A DNA stretch of 13,353 nt from Clostridiales bacterium (GTDB taxonomy: Bacteria > Bacillota > Clostridia > Oscillospirales > Oscillospiraceae): positions 1 to 13,353 of the forward strand of contig JAJQFX010000017.1 of the NCBI GenBank assembly GCA_021200895.1, written 5' to 3'. The notes below the pieces were generated by a model. That model was given only the letters and a program-made list of their open reading frames with translations. It searched no databases and was not told the origin of the DNA. Positions 6,017-13,344 of the stretch are shown here, in pieces; position 1 is the first letter of the stretch; the number at the start of each line of letters is the position of its first letter. The position numbers and the translations under genes were made by a program.

Positions 6017-6220
6017 CTATCTTTCTCCTTTCGGGCAATCAAACCATGTCTTGCAATTCTGGCACTGCCAACGCACATCAGTGTCAAGCGTGAAATTATC
6101 ACCAAACAAGTTTGTATAAGCTTTATCTATTTCTGAATGTTTTATATGAACTTTTACATTTGCTGAATGGCAATTTGGACAGCGCACGATTTTATGATTC
6201 AGCTTCAATCCATACTGCAT
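6017..6220 (-). CDS. Small zinc-ribbon protein
   Basis: This 67-residue protein has two CxxC knuckles, C14-P-N-C17 and C53-Q-N-C56, about 35 residues apart, plus C62. Together they are enough to hold one zinc in a ribbon fold; the middle part is polar, without a membrane segment. I recognise no family. The frame is open to an ATG at 6286, but that lies in the promoter. ATG 6226 sits only 2 nt after the Shine-Dalgarno-like AAGGTGG, whereas ATG 6220 is 8 nt away and is preferred. It is the first gene of a minus-strand AT-rich operon; its stop is 2 nt before the next start at 6014, and its last codons contain that gene's ribosome site. The partner is the two-helix membrane protein. Confidence 0.72.
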   Translation of the reverse strand: MQYGLKLNHKIVRCPNCHSANVKVHIKHSEIDKAYTNLFGDNFTLDTDVRWQCQNCKTWFDCPKGER

Positions 6221-6274
6221 ATACATAGCCACCTTTTCTCTTTCTCTGGTGCTGACAATACTTTTTTCACTTGT

Positions 6275-6303
6275 ATTATACTGCATTGCAAAATAGAATG
6301 CAA
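6275..6303 (-). promoter_or_regulatory. Promoter of the zinc-ribbon/membrane-protein operon
   Basis: On the minus strand, -35 TTGCAT (6303-6298), 17-nt spacer, and a perfect -10 TATAAT (6280-6275). The predicted transcript starts near 6268, leaving a leader of about 48 nt before ATG 6220. Confidence 0.65.
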
Positions 6304-6372
6304 GCGCAATGCTGCATATGGGGAGAATTTTCTGATTCTATTCCCTTTTGGTGAAATACTTACCTCCCATCG

Positions 6373-6404
6373 AAAAAACGCCCCCAGCCCGTTCGGGCTG
6401 GGGG
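6373..6404 (-). terminator. Terminator of the yggS-sepF-divIVA-ileS transcript
   Basis: A 10-bp stem CCCCCAGCCC/GGGCTGGGGG with a 4-nt loop is followed on the minus strand by CGTTTTTT (A run at 6373-6378). It lies about 37 bp past the ileS stop. Confidence 0.88.
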
Positions 6405-6441
6405 GTCATTGTTTGTGATAGCTTTTTTGTGACTGGAGCAG

Positions 6442-9246
6442 TTACTCCAACTCCAGCCCCTTCACGGCGTTGGCGCACCGGGGGCAGAGGCCGCCGTCCT
6501 CGGTGATGGCGGCGTTGTGGAGCCAGCAGCGGGGGCACTTATAGTCGGTGTCCACCTCCACCTTGACAGTGAGGCCGGGGACGCTGACGCCCTCCACCCC
6601 GTCGCCGCTGCCCTCTATGGCAGTGACCTTGGAGACGATGAACAGGTCATTCAGCTTGGCGTCCTTCACGGTGTTATACACCTCCACCGCTTCCCCGGTC
6701 AGGTACAGGGCGACGCTGGCGTCGGTGCTCTTCTTGCACAGCTTGCTGGCCCGGGCCTGCTCCAGCGCCAGGTTCACGTCGGATTTCAGGTTCATCAGGC
6801 TCTGCCAGTAGGCTTCCTCCTCCTCGGTGAGGGCGTAGTCCTCCCGATACTGGGGCAGGTCGTTGAACAGCACGGCCTCGCTGTCGGCGGAGGCGTCGTG
6901 GGGCATGGCCTGCCAAATCTCCTCGCTGGTGAAGGCCAGGATGGGGGCGATCATCCGCACCAGGCCGTCCAGGATGGTGTAGATGGCGCTCTGGGCGCTT
7001 CTCCGCTCCAGGGAGTCGGGGGCCTCGCAGTACAGCCTATCCTTGATGATGTCCAGGTAGAAGTTGGACATCTCTACCACGCAGAAGTTGTACACCTCGC
7101 GGTAGACCACATGGAAGTCATAGCTGCCGTAGGCGTCCCACACCTTGCCCGCCAGCTTGTTCAGGGCGGCCACGGCCCACCTGTCCAGGGGCAGCAGGTC
7201 GGGCACCGCCACCATGTCTTTGTCCGGGTCGAAGCCGTTCAGGTTGCCCAGGATATACCGGCTGGTGTTGCGGATTTTCAGGTAGGTGTCGGACAGCTGC
7301 TTCAGGATGGCCTTGGACAGGCGCATATCCTGAGTGTAGTCCGCGGAGGACACCCACAGGCGGAAGATGTCCGCGCCGTACTCCTTGATGGTGTCCTGGG
7401 GGGAGATGGCGTTGCCCAGGCTCTTGTGCATGACCTTGCCCTGGCCGTCCACCGTCCAGCCGTGGGTGACGATTTGCTTATAGGGGGCGACGCCGTTTGC
7501 GGCGATGGAGGTCAGCATGGAGGACTGGAACCAGCCCCGATACTGGTCGCCGCCCTCCAGGTACAGGTCGGCGGGATAGGTCAGCTCGGGCCGCTCCTCG
7601 CAGACGGCCTTCCAGGTGGAGCCGGAGTCGAACCAAACGTCCAGGATGTCCTGCTCCTTCCGGAAGGAGGTGCAGCCGCAGGAGCAGGCAGCCCCCTCCG
7701 GCATTAGCTCCTCCTCGGTCTTGGCCCACCAGGCGTTGGAGCCCTCCTCCTTGAAGATGGCGGACACCTTCGCGATGGACTCCGGCGTGCAGTAGGGCTT
7801 GCCGCAGTCCTTGCAGAAGAAGATGGGGATGGGTACGCCCCAGGTGCGCTGGCGGGAAATGCACCAGTCGCTCCGCTCCCGGATCATGGAGATCATCCGC
7901 TCCTTGCCCCACTCCGGCTTCCACTGGATGCCGTCGCAGGCGGCCACCGCCTGCTCCTTGATGGCGTCCACGCTGGCGAACCACTGCTGGGTGGCCCGGA
8001 AGATGACGGGCTTCTTGCACCGCCAGCAGTGGGGATAGGAGTGGGTCAAATCCTTGCTGGAGAGCAGCGCGCCGCTCTCCACCAGGTCTTTGTAAATGAC
8101 GGGGTGGGCCTTGGTGACATGAAGCCCGGCGTACTTGCCCGCGAACTCGTTCAGGTAGCCCTGGGCGTTGACGGAGACCTCCATGTCGATGTCCGTCTCC
8201 AGCTGGTCATACTTCTGGCAGATATAGAAGTCGTCCAGGCCGAAGGAGGGGGCGGTGTGGACGCAGCCGGAGCCGGCGTCCAGGGTGACGTGGTCGCCCA
8301 GGATAATCAGGGAATCCCGCTCCATGAAGGGGTGGTAGGCGGTCATATACTCGAACTCATCGCCATACAGGGTGGCCACCGTCTCATAGCCGGTGATGCC
8401 GCTCTCCGCCATGACATTGTCCACCAGCTCGGCGGCCATGATGAGGATGTCACCGGAGGGCACCTTCACCAAGGCGTACTCCAGCCCGGCGTTCAGGCAG
8501 ATGGCCACGTTGCCGGGGAGGGTCCAGGTGGTGGTGGTCCAGATGACGAAGTACATCTTATCCAGGTCGCCGTACTGGGCCAGCTTGCCCTTGTCGTCAT
8601 GCACCTTGAACTTGACGTAGATGGTGGTGACAGGGTCGTCCTGATACTCCACCTCGGCCTCGGCCAGGGCGGTCTCGCAGGTGGGGCACCAGTAGGTAGG
8701 CTTCAGGCCCTGATAAATCAGGCCCTTCTGGGCCATGGCCCCAAAAACCTCCACCTGCTTGGCCTCGAACTCCGGTTTCAGGGTGATATAGGGGTCGTCC
8801 CAGTCGCCGATGACGCCCAGCCGCTTGAAGCTGTCCCGCTGGCGGTTCAGCTGCTCCATGGCGAAGGCGCGGCACTTGTCCCGGAACTCGGGCACCGGCA
8901 TCTCGCTGCGCTTGACACCCTTCTTCTGGATGGCTGTCTCGATGGGCATACCGTGGGTGTCCCAGCCGGGGATATAGGGGGCCTGATAGCCCATCATGTT
9001 CTTGGAGCGGACGATGAAGTCTTTCAGCACCTTGTTCATGGCGGTGCCGATGTGAATATCGCCGTTGGCGTAGGGAGGGCCGTCGTGGAGGACGAACTTG
9101 GGCTTGCCCGCGTTCTTCTTCATCAGCTTTTTGTAGATGTCCTTCCGGTACATCTCCTCCAGCATGGCAGGCTCACGCTTGGCCAGCGCCGCCCGCATGG
9201 GGAAGTCCGTCTTGGGCAGGAGGATGGTCTTGTTATAATCTGGCAT
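6442..9246 (-). CDS. ileS: Isoleucyl-tRNA synthetase
   Basis: It charges tRNA-Ile with isoleucine in the cytosol. The 934-residue protein is a full-length bacterial class I enzyme: HIGH motif variant HIGT (65-68), CP1 editing domain with WTTTTWTLPGN and GSGCVHTAPSFGLDDF, a cysteine cluster (CKDCGKPYC and CSCGC) within the catalytic part, the KMSKS loop as VMHKSLGN (605-612), the anticodon-binding helical domain, and a C-terminal zinc site with C904, C907, C921 and C924. The KMSKS variant MHKSLGN is, as I recall, common in Clostridia. ATG 9246 has an AGAGGT ribosome site about 10 nt upstream. Only 55 bp separate it from divIVA, so there is no room for a T-box leader and it is probably co-transcribed with the division genes. 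Confidence 0.98.
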   Translation of the reverse strand: MPDYNKTILLPKTDFPMRAALAKREPAMLEEMYRKDIYKKLMKKNAGKPKFVLHDGPPYANGDIHIGTAMNKVLKDFIVRSKNMMGYQAPYIPGWDTHGMPIETAIQKKGVKRSEMPVPEFRDKCRAFAMEQLNRQRDSFKRLGVIGDWDDPYITLKPEFEAKQVEVFGAMAQKGLIYQGLKPTYWCPTCETALAEAEVEYQDDPVTTIYVKFKVHDDKGKLAQYGDLDKMYFVIWTTTTWTLPGNVAICLNAGLEYALVKVPSGDILIMAAELVDNVMAESGITGYETVATLYGDEFEYMTAYHPFMERDSLIILGDHVTLDAGSGCVHTAPSFGLDDFYICQKYDQLETDIDMEVSVNAQGYLNEFAGKYAGLHVTKAHPVIYKDLVESGALLSSKDLTHSYPHCWRCKKPVIFRATQQWFASVDAIKEQAVAACDGIQWKPEWGKERMISMIRERSDWCISRQRTWGVPIPIFFCKDCGKPYCTPESIAKVSAIFKEEGSNAWWAKTEEELMPEGAACSCGCTSFRKEQDILDVWFDSGSTWKAVCEERPELTYPADLYLEGGDQYRGWFQSSMLTSIAANGVAPYKQIVTHGWTVDGQGKVMHKSLGNAISPQDTIKEYGADIFRLWVSSADYTQDMRLSKAILKQLSDTYLKIRNTSRYILGNLNGFDPDKDMVAVPDLLPLDRWAVAALNKLAGKVWDAYGSYDFHVVYREVYNFCVVEMSNFYLDIIKDRLYCEAPDSLERRSAQSAIYTILDGLVRMIAPILAFTSEEIWQAMPHDASADSEAVLFNDLPQYREDYALTEEEEAYWQSLMNLKSDVNLALEQARASKLCKKSTDASVALYLTGEAVEVYNTVKDAKLNDLFIVSKVTAIEGSGDGVEGVSVPGLTVKVEVDTDYKCPRCWLHNAAITEDGGLCPRCANAVKGLELE

Positions 9247-9301
9247 GGTCTTGCTTACCTCTTTACTTTTTTGTTCTCTTATATCTTAGGGGTTAGAATG
9301 G

Positions 9302-10027
9302 TCAGGCTTCGTAATCCTTGGAAAAATCAACACCGGAGAAGTCCACCCGCCGGGTGGGTTCCTCTTCCGCCTCGCCGGAGGCGTTCACGTCGTCCAGCAG
9401 CTGGTCGATTTCCTGGTTGTAGGCGGCGGTGGGGTCGGCCTCGGCCTCGGCGCCGGCGGCGTCCAGGGCCGCCAGCTCCTCCTCGGAGAGCATCTGGCGG
9501 ATGGAGTCGTCAATGGCGGCGGCGGTCTCGGCAATTTCCTCCTTCATCTCCGGCACCTGGGGGGCAGGCTTCTCGCTCTTGACGGCGCTGATTTGGTCCA
9601 GGAAGTTCTGCTCCCGGGCCGCCAGCCCCCGCACGCTGGAGACGAAGCTGCGGGTGGATTCCTGAGCGGCGGCCAGCTGGGCCTCCGCGTCGGCAATTTC
9701 CTGCTGGAGCTGGGCGCGGTACTCGGCTACCTCGTCGTCGGCGTCCTTCAGCATCTGCTGGCGGTGGGCCTCCGCCTCGGCCACGATGCCGTCCGCCATC
9801 CGCCGGGCGGTGGACACGATGGAGCGCATGGATTCCTCCGTCTCCCGATACTCCGCCAGCTTGGTGGCCAGCACCTTCAGCTTGTTTTTCAGCCCCGCGT
9901 TTTCCTTATACAGGGCGGTGTAGTCGGTGGTGACAGCCTCCATAAAGCTGTCCACCTCGGCGGTGCTGTAGCCGCCCAGCTTCCCTCGGGCGAAGCCGTA
10001 TTCTGCTACCTCTTGGGGTGTCATCAT
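9302..10027 (-). CDS. divIVA: DivIVA-domain cell-division/polarity protein
   Basis: DivIVA binds negatively curved membrane at septa and poles and recruits division or cell-wall partners. The 241-residue product starts with a DivIVA lipid-binding segment (MTPQEVAEYGFARGKLGGYSTAEVDSFMEAV, residues 2-32, written as a family match to the SRGF-GYDEDEV region) and continues as coiled coil to about 165. It ends in an acidic, low-complexity tail with two VDFS motifs (near 228-236). ATG 10027 has AAGGAGG 9 nt upstream. It follows sepF by 100 bp and precedes ileS by 55 bp. The tail is unlike that of B. subtilis DivIVA and may be a partner-binding site (inference). Confidence 0.92.
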   Translation of the reverse strand: MMTPQEVAEYGFARGKLGGYSTAEVDSFMEAVTTDYTALYKENAGLKNKLKVLATKLAEYRETEESMRSIVSTARRMADGIVAEAEAHRQQMLKDADDEVAEYRAQLQQEIADAEAQLAAAQESTRSFVSSVRGLAAREQNFLDQISAVKSEKPAPQVPEMKEEIAETAAAIDDSIRQMLSEEELAALDAAGAEAEADPTAAYNQEIDQLLDDVNASGEAEEEPTRRVDFSGVDFSKDYEA

Positions 10028-10127
10028 AACAGGAATCCTCCTTACCTTTCTGTGTCTGTCAGGAGCGAGGGCGTTTGGGGAGCGCGTTTCCCGCCCCGTA
10101 TTGCATTGTCAGGGTGCTATGTACCGG

Positions 10128-10613
10128 TTAGAAGTACATACCGGAGTTCTTCTCCAGCTCGTCCAGCAGGTCGCCTACGATGTCCACATTATAGGGGGTG
10201 ATGATGTAGGTGGACTGGGCCACCTTCTTGATTTTACCCTCCTGGGCGTAGGCCACGCCGGAGAGGAAGTCCAGCAGGCGGCGGGCGATGTCCTTCCCCG
10301 TGGCCTCCAGGTTCAGCACCACCGTCCGCTTGTCCCGCAGATGGTCCGCGATGGCGGACGCGTCCTCGAACTGGGTGGGCTTCACCAGCACCACCTTCAG
10401 CTGGGTGGTGGTGTTCATAGTGACCACCTTGTTGGAGTGCTCCTGGGCCGGGGCGGTGAAGGGCACATACTCCGGCTCCTCCGGGGTACGGTCGGCGGCC
10501 CGACGACTGCGCTCCTCCTCCATGGAAGTGGTGTTGCTCGGCTCCGCCGCAGGTTCCTCGTCCTCATACTCCTCAGGGTGGGCGAGGCGTTTCAGTTCAT
10601 CCATAAAACCCAT
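10128..10613 (-). CDS. sepF: Cell-division protein SepF
   Basis: SepF forms arcs that bind FtsZ filaments and tether them to the membrane. The 161-residue protein has the expected order: a short N-terminal amphipathic helix (MGFMDELKRLAH), an acidic variable linker (about 15-60), and the globular SepF domain (about 70-157) with VVLVKPTQFEDA, VVLNLEATGKDIARRLLDFLSG and STYIITPYNVDI. ATG 10613 has AAGGAGG about 9-10 nt upstream. It lies between yggS and divIVA as in the Gram-positive ylm cluster. Confidence 0.95.
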   Translation of the reverse strand: MGFMDELKRLAHPEEYEDEEPAAEPSNTTSMEEERSRRAADRTPEEPEYVPFTAPAQEHSNKVVTMNTTTQLKVVLVKPTQFEDASAIADHLRDKRTVVLNLEATGKDIARRLLDFLSGVAYAQEGKIKKVAQSTYIITPYNVDIVGDLLDELEKNSGMYF

Positions 10614-10679
10614 TTTCTATGTTCCTCCTTCGTCAAGGAAATCTGACTATTCTGCCTGCTCTGCACGCCAGGCGGGGCC

Positions 10680-11390
10680 TCACCCCTGCTGGCGCATGGG
10701 AGGCCGGGGGCCGAACAGGGCCGTCCCCACCCGCACCATGGTGGCGCCCTCCGCGATGGCGTCCTCAAAGTCGCCGCTCATCCCCATGGACAGGCAGTCC
10801 AAATCACTATTATTATCGCCCATTTGCCCCTTAATGTCAACAAAAAGCTGGCGCAGTTCGGCAAAAAACGGTCGGTTCCCGCCCGCTTCCCGGCTGACAG
10901 GGGGGATGGCCATCAGTCCCCTGGCCCGCACGCCGGGCAACGTCCCGGCCAACGCCAGCAGCGCCGCCGTCTCCTCAGGCCGGACGCCGGATTTGGAGGC
11001 TTCCCCGCCGATGTTCACCTCGATGAGGATATCCTGCACTATCCCCAGGCGTTCCGCCCGGGCGCTGATGGCCTCCAGCAGGGCGGCGCTGTCCACGGAC
11101 TGAATCAGGCTGACCTTGCCCACCAGGTATTTCACCTTGTTCTTTTGCAGGTGGCCGATGAACTGCACGTCGGCCCCCTGATAGGCCCCCGCCGCATAGT
11201 GGGCGTTGAACTCCTGCACCCGGTTCTCCCCGCAGACGGTGATGCCGGCCGCAATGGCGGCGCGGATGGTCTCATCCGTCTGCACCTTGGTGGCAGCCAC
11301 CAGCGTCACGCTGCCTTCCGGCCGGGATGCCGCCTGCTCCGCCGCCCGGATATGGGCCTGAACGTCCTGTACTCGCTCCTGAATGCTCAT
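10680..11390 (-). CDS. yggS: YggS/YlmE-family pyridoxal-phosphate homeostasis protein
   Basis: This 236-residue single-domain PLP-binding protein has the fold of alanine racemase's N-terminal barrel. The family regulates the free PLP pool and amino-acid balance, without a confirmed catalytic reaction. The PLP-binding lysine is K35 in LVAATK; other landmarks are GENRVQEF (54-61), FIGHLQKNKVKYL (77-89), the phosphate-binding LSMGMSGDFEDAI (200-212) and GTALFGPR (222-229). ATG 11390 is preceded by AAAGGTGTGG. It is the first gene of the yggS-sepF-divIVA-ileS run and is separated from the upstream HlyD-like gene by a 487-bp repeat-rich gap. Confidence 0.95.
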   Translation of the reverse strand: MSIQERVQDVQAHIRAAEQAASRPEGSVTLVAATKVQTDETIRAAIAAGITVCGENRVQEFNAHYAAGAYQGADVQFIGHLQKNKVKYLVGKVSLIQSVDSAALLEAISARAERLGIVQDILIEVNIGGEASKSGVRPEETAALLALAGTLPGVRARGLMAIPPVSREAGGNRPFFAELRQLFVDIKGQMGDNNSDLDCLSMGMSGDFEDAIAEGATMVRVGTALFGPRPPMRQQG

Positions 11391-11518
11391 GCAATATCCA
11401 CACCTTTCTGTCTGTTGTGGGAAATGTCGTCAACTCAATATACAATCTATCCTGAGTTGAGGGGCATAACGTAGCCTTACTGTCAGATGTCCACGACCAA
11501 AGGACGACAAAATTGACG

Positions 11519-11580
11519 CCACGTTCCGCCGTAAGGCATAGGGAGCGCAGCGGAAATGCCGCTTGACGGCGGGAACGTGG
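11519..11580. repeat. Large inverted repeat/hairpin with dispersed-repeat core
   Basis: Arms 11519-11532 and 11566-11580 (CCACGTTCCGCCGT and its complement with one bulged base) enclose a 33-nt centre. The centre and right arm contain a 22-nt segment (11551-11572) repeated in inverted orientation at 13252-13273. Directly after it is a GCCGCC-ATC-GGCGGC hairpin (11597-11611). Confidence 0.7.
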
Positions 11581-11705
11581 GCGGCAATCCCCGCCAGCCG
11601 CCATCGGCGGCAGCTTTGGTGCGTAACAAGTCACATCGTCTCTGACGGGATAGACCACCTGATTGAGGGACAAGGCGAAGCCCACAGTGGGATAGGGGGA
11701 GGGTT

Positions 11706-11742
11706 CTTAGGGAGGGGCGAGGCCCCGAAGCCCCTCCCTAAG
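11706..11742. repeat. Perfect 13-bp stem-loop in the intergenic region
   Basis: CTTAGGGAGGGGC (11706-11718) pairs perfectly with 11730-11742 around an 11-nt loop. There is no T run next to it, so it is not a standard terminator. It is probably part of a REP-like intergenic repeat. Confidence 0.7.
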
Positions 11743-11754
11743 CCGCCTTCTTTC

Positions 11755-11784
11755 CCCCATTTCTTGGCGGAGCAAGAAATGGGG
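11755..11784. repeat. Perfect 12-bp stem-loop (CCCCATTTCTTG)
   Basis: 11755-11766 pairs perfectly with 11773-11784 around the loop GCGGAG. It lies 12 bp after the previous stem-loop. I recall similar CTTGGCGGAGCAAG palindromes as dispersed repeats in Oscillospiraceae, so repeat-family membership is likely but unverified. Confidence 0.7.
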
Positions 11785-11820
11785 CCCGCCCGGAGGGCAA
11801 ACACCTATTTCCTTCATCAT

Positions 11821-11862
11821 TCCTTGTCTAAGGAGAGTCATGTCCCCAAGTTGATGACATTG
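11821..11862 (-). repeat. Dispersed 42-nt repeat, left copy
   Basis: Read on the minus strand it aligns without gaps to 13303-13344: the first 12 nt (CAATGTCATCAA) are identical, the last 15 differ at two sites, and the total is 33 of 42. It ends in a small hairpin TCCTT-N4-AAGGA whose stem is conserved in both copies while the loop differs. Confidence 0.7.
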
Positions 11863-11877
11863 TATTGTAGCCGAAGT

Positions 11878-13137
11878 CTACTGAATGACCTTCCCATCGT
11901 AGATGTCCGTTCCCTTGGTGATGATCTCCGCCCCATCCCGGAGCCGCCGGGCCTCCTGGAGGGTGGTCAGGTCTATGGGTTCGCCTTCGTCATCATAGAC
12001 GGTGGTCTGCTCAATCAGATAGTAGTCCTCCCCGGTGTAGAGGATGTCCACCTCCACCCAGGTGGCCTGGGTGCCGTACAGCCGGTAAACGCCAGTGGCT
12101 CCGCTGGTGTTCTCCACCCGGATGGCGGAGGTGTCCACCCGGTAGCCGGTGACGGTGCCCAAAATCAGCTCCACCGTCTGGTCCCGCAGCAGCGTCACCT
12201 CGGACAGATACTTGTCCGAGGAGAACACCACCACCACTTCCCCGTCCTCCGGGTCGGAGATGGACTCCACCGTGCAGGTCAGCTCCCCGGCGGAGGTGAA
12301 GCGGAGGGTGGCGGAGCCGTTCAGGGTCAGCGCGTCCGCCGTTTCCTCGCTCATGGTGGCGGCGTAGTACCAGGTGTTGCCGTAAATCAGCTTGCCCAGG
12401 TAGTCCGCCTCGTTCACGGTCTCCTGCTGGCTCACCAGCGCCTCCAGGCCGGAGGGGGTCAGCCCCTCCAGGGCCTCCGGCGTCAGCACCCCCTCGTACC
12501 CGTCCACCAGGGAGGAGAAGATGCCGCTCTGCTCCGCCGTAATGGTGGAGACGCTGCCGCTCTCCTGGTTGGACATGGAGCGAATCTCCGACTGGAGTTG
12601 AGTGATTTCATTCTCCAGGGCCTCGTTGCCGTTGTAGGTGTAGTCCTGGCGGTAGATGAGCTGCTTCAGGGCGGCGGCGCTGTCGGACAGGCCGGACAGG
12701 TTCTGCTGAGCGACCTGGGTGCGCAGGGCCACGATGGCGTCGCTGATTTGGCTGCCCAGCTGGGTCTCCTCAGCGTCGTCGGCGCTGTGGCTGCGGATGT
12801 AGGCCAGGGTGGTCAGTTCCTCCTCCAGCGCCACCAGGGCCTCATGGCTTTCCATGCTCTCCTGGCTGTCGTAGACCAGGGCCAGCTCCCCTCCGGCGGC
12901 CACCCTGGCCCCCTCTGCCACCGTCACCTCCACCAGGTCGTCGGTGGCGGCGATGGGTTCCTCGTCCCGGAAAAGGTAGCCGCTGATGGAGACGGCTTCC
13001 TCCGCCGTGTAGGTGTAGAGCAGTTCGGTCTGGACGTTCCCGAAGAAGTAGCTGACCACATACACGGCGAAGTAGGCCAGTATGCCCAGCATAAGAATCC
13101 ACATGGCGATGGTGGTCACATATTTGGGTGGTTTCAT
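11878..13137 (-). CDS. HlyD-like membrane-anchored adaptor protein
   Basis: The 419-residue protein has a short basic N-terminus, one transmembrane helix (about 8-32), then an extracytoplasmic part arranged like a membrane fusion/adaptor protein. A lipoyl-like half is seen around 53-90 (SGYLFRDEEPI, EGARVAAGGELALVYDS), a long helical hairpin about 91-190, the second lipoyl-like half SGIFSSLVDGYE (204-215), and beta-barrel segments from about 245 on. In Gram-positives such proteins are partners of ABC or other exporters or act in envelope processes, but no exporter is in the window, so the partner is unknown. ATG 13137 has AGGAGG at 6-nt spacing. It lies in the same direction as yggS-sepF but is separated by 487 bp. 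HlyD-family naming is by architecture. Confidence 0.85.
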   Translation of the reverse strand: MKPPKYVTTIAMWILMLGILAYFAVYVVSYFFGNVQTELLYTYTAEEAVSISGYLFRDEEPIAATDDLVEVTVAEGARVAAGGELALVYDSQESMESHEALVALEEELTTLAYIRSHSADDAEETQLGSQISDAIVALRTQVAQQNLSGLSDSAAALKQLIYRQDYTYNGNEALENEITQLQSEIRSMSNQESGSVSTITAEQSGIFSSLVDGYEGVLTPEALEGLTPSGLEALVSQQETVNEADYLGKLIYGNTWYYAATMSEETADALTLNGSATLRFTSAGELTCTVESISDPEDGEVVVVFSSDKYLSEVTLLRDQTVELILGTVTGYRVDTSAIRVENTSGATGVYRLYGTQATWVEVDILYTGEDYYLIEQTTVYDDEGEPIDLTTLQEARRLRDGAEIITKGTDIYDGKVIQ

Positions 13138-13251
13138 GGTGTGCCTCCTGTCTGTGTCTGAGAGGGTGTTTGGTGGATAGGGGCTGCCTTTCCTTGATGG
13201 GGTATGACAAGTTCCGACGGCACAACCCCTCAGTCAGCTTCGCTGACAACT

Positions 13252-13273
13252 CCGCCGTCAAGCGGCATTTCCG
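13252..13273 (+). repeat. 22-nt repeat, inverted relative to 11551-11572
   Basis: The reverse complement is identical over 22 nt to 11551-11572, and flanking AGGGAG...GCA sequence is also partly shared, with a short insertion (ACGCGC region). This supports a common repeat element rather than chance. Confidence 0.75.
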
Positions 13274-13302
13274 GCGCGTTGCGCCTCCCTACCCTTTCAG
13301 GG

Positions 13303-13344
13303 CAATGTCATCAATTTAAGGGGATTACGCTCCTTGGGCAAGGA
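13303..13344 (+). repeat. Dispersed 42-nt repeat, right copy
   Basis: Partner of 11821-11862 (33 of 42 identical, inverted orientation), again ending in TCCTT-N4-AAGGA. The conserved outer CAATGTCATCAA could be the terminal repeat of a small non-autonomous element. Confidence 0.7.

Larger units (their letters stand above)
11391..11877. other. Gene-free, hairpin-rich intergenic region upstream of yggS
   Basis: No convincing gene is seen in these 487 bp. The region holds at least four strong inverted repeats plus a weaker one (TCAACTCA/TGAGTTGA, 11430-11460) near the yggS end, and a dispersed-repeat copy at 11821-11862. No clear promoter for yggS could be picked. The make-up suggests successive insertion of non-coding repeat elements. 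Confidence 0.7.

Noticed and set aside
6221..6286. Longer zinc-ribbon start at ATG 6286
   Set aside because: The ATG lies between the -35 and -10 hexamers and upstream of the expected transcript start; no ribosome site precedes it.
7407..7434. IleRS KMSKS loop reading VMHKS as a possible defect
   Set aside because: The second lysine and SLGN are kept, and A/V-MHKSLGN variants are, as I recall, common in Clostridia IleRS. Not evidence of inactivity.
9247..9301. Possible T-box riboswitch upstream of ileS
   Set aside because: The gap to divIVA is only 55 bp, far too short for a T-box with specifier stem and antiterminator, and none of its motifs are seen.
11272..11685. 137-codon minus-strand open frame covering the hairpin region and the start of yggS
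   Set aside because: It overlaps the yggS 5' end in another frame and its sequence is the translation of GC-rich hairpins. It has arginine/proline-rich low-complexity stretches and no domain. A translated repeat, not a gene.
11519..11784. CRISPR array suspected from the repeated stem-loops
   Set aside because: The stems differ from each other in sequence and spacing. There is no regular repeat-spacer pattern and no cas gene.
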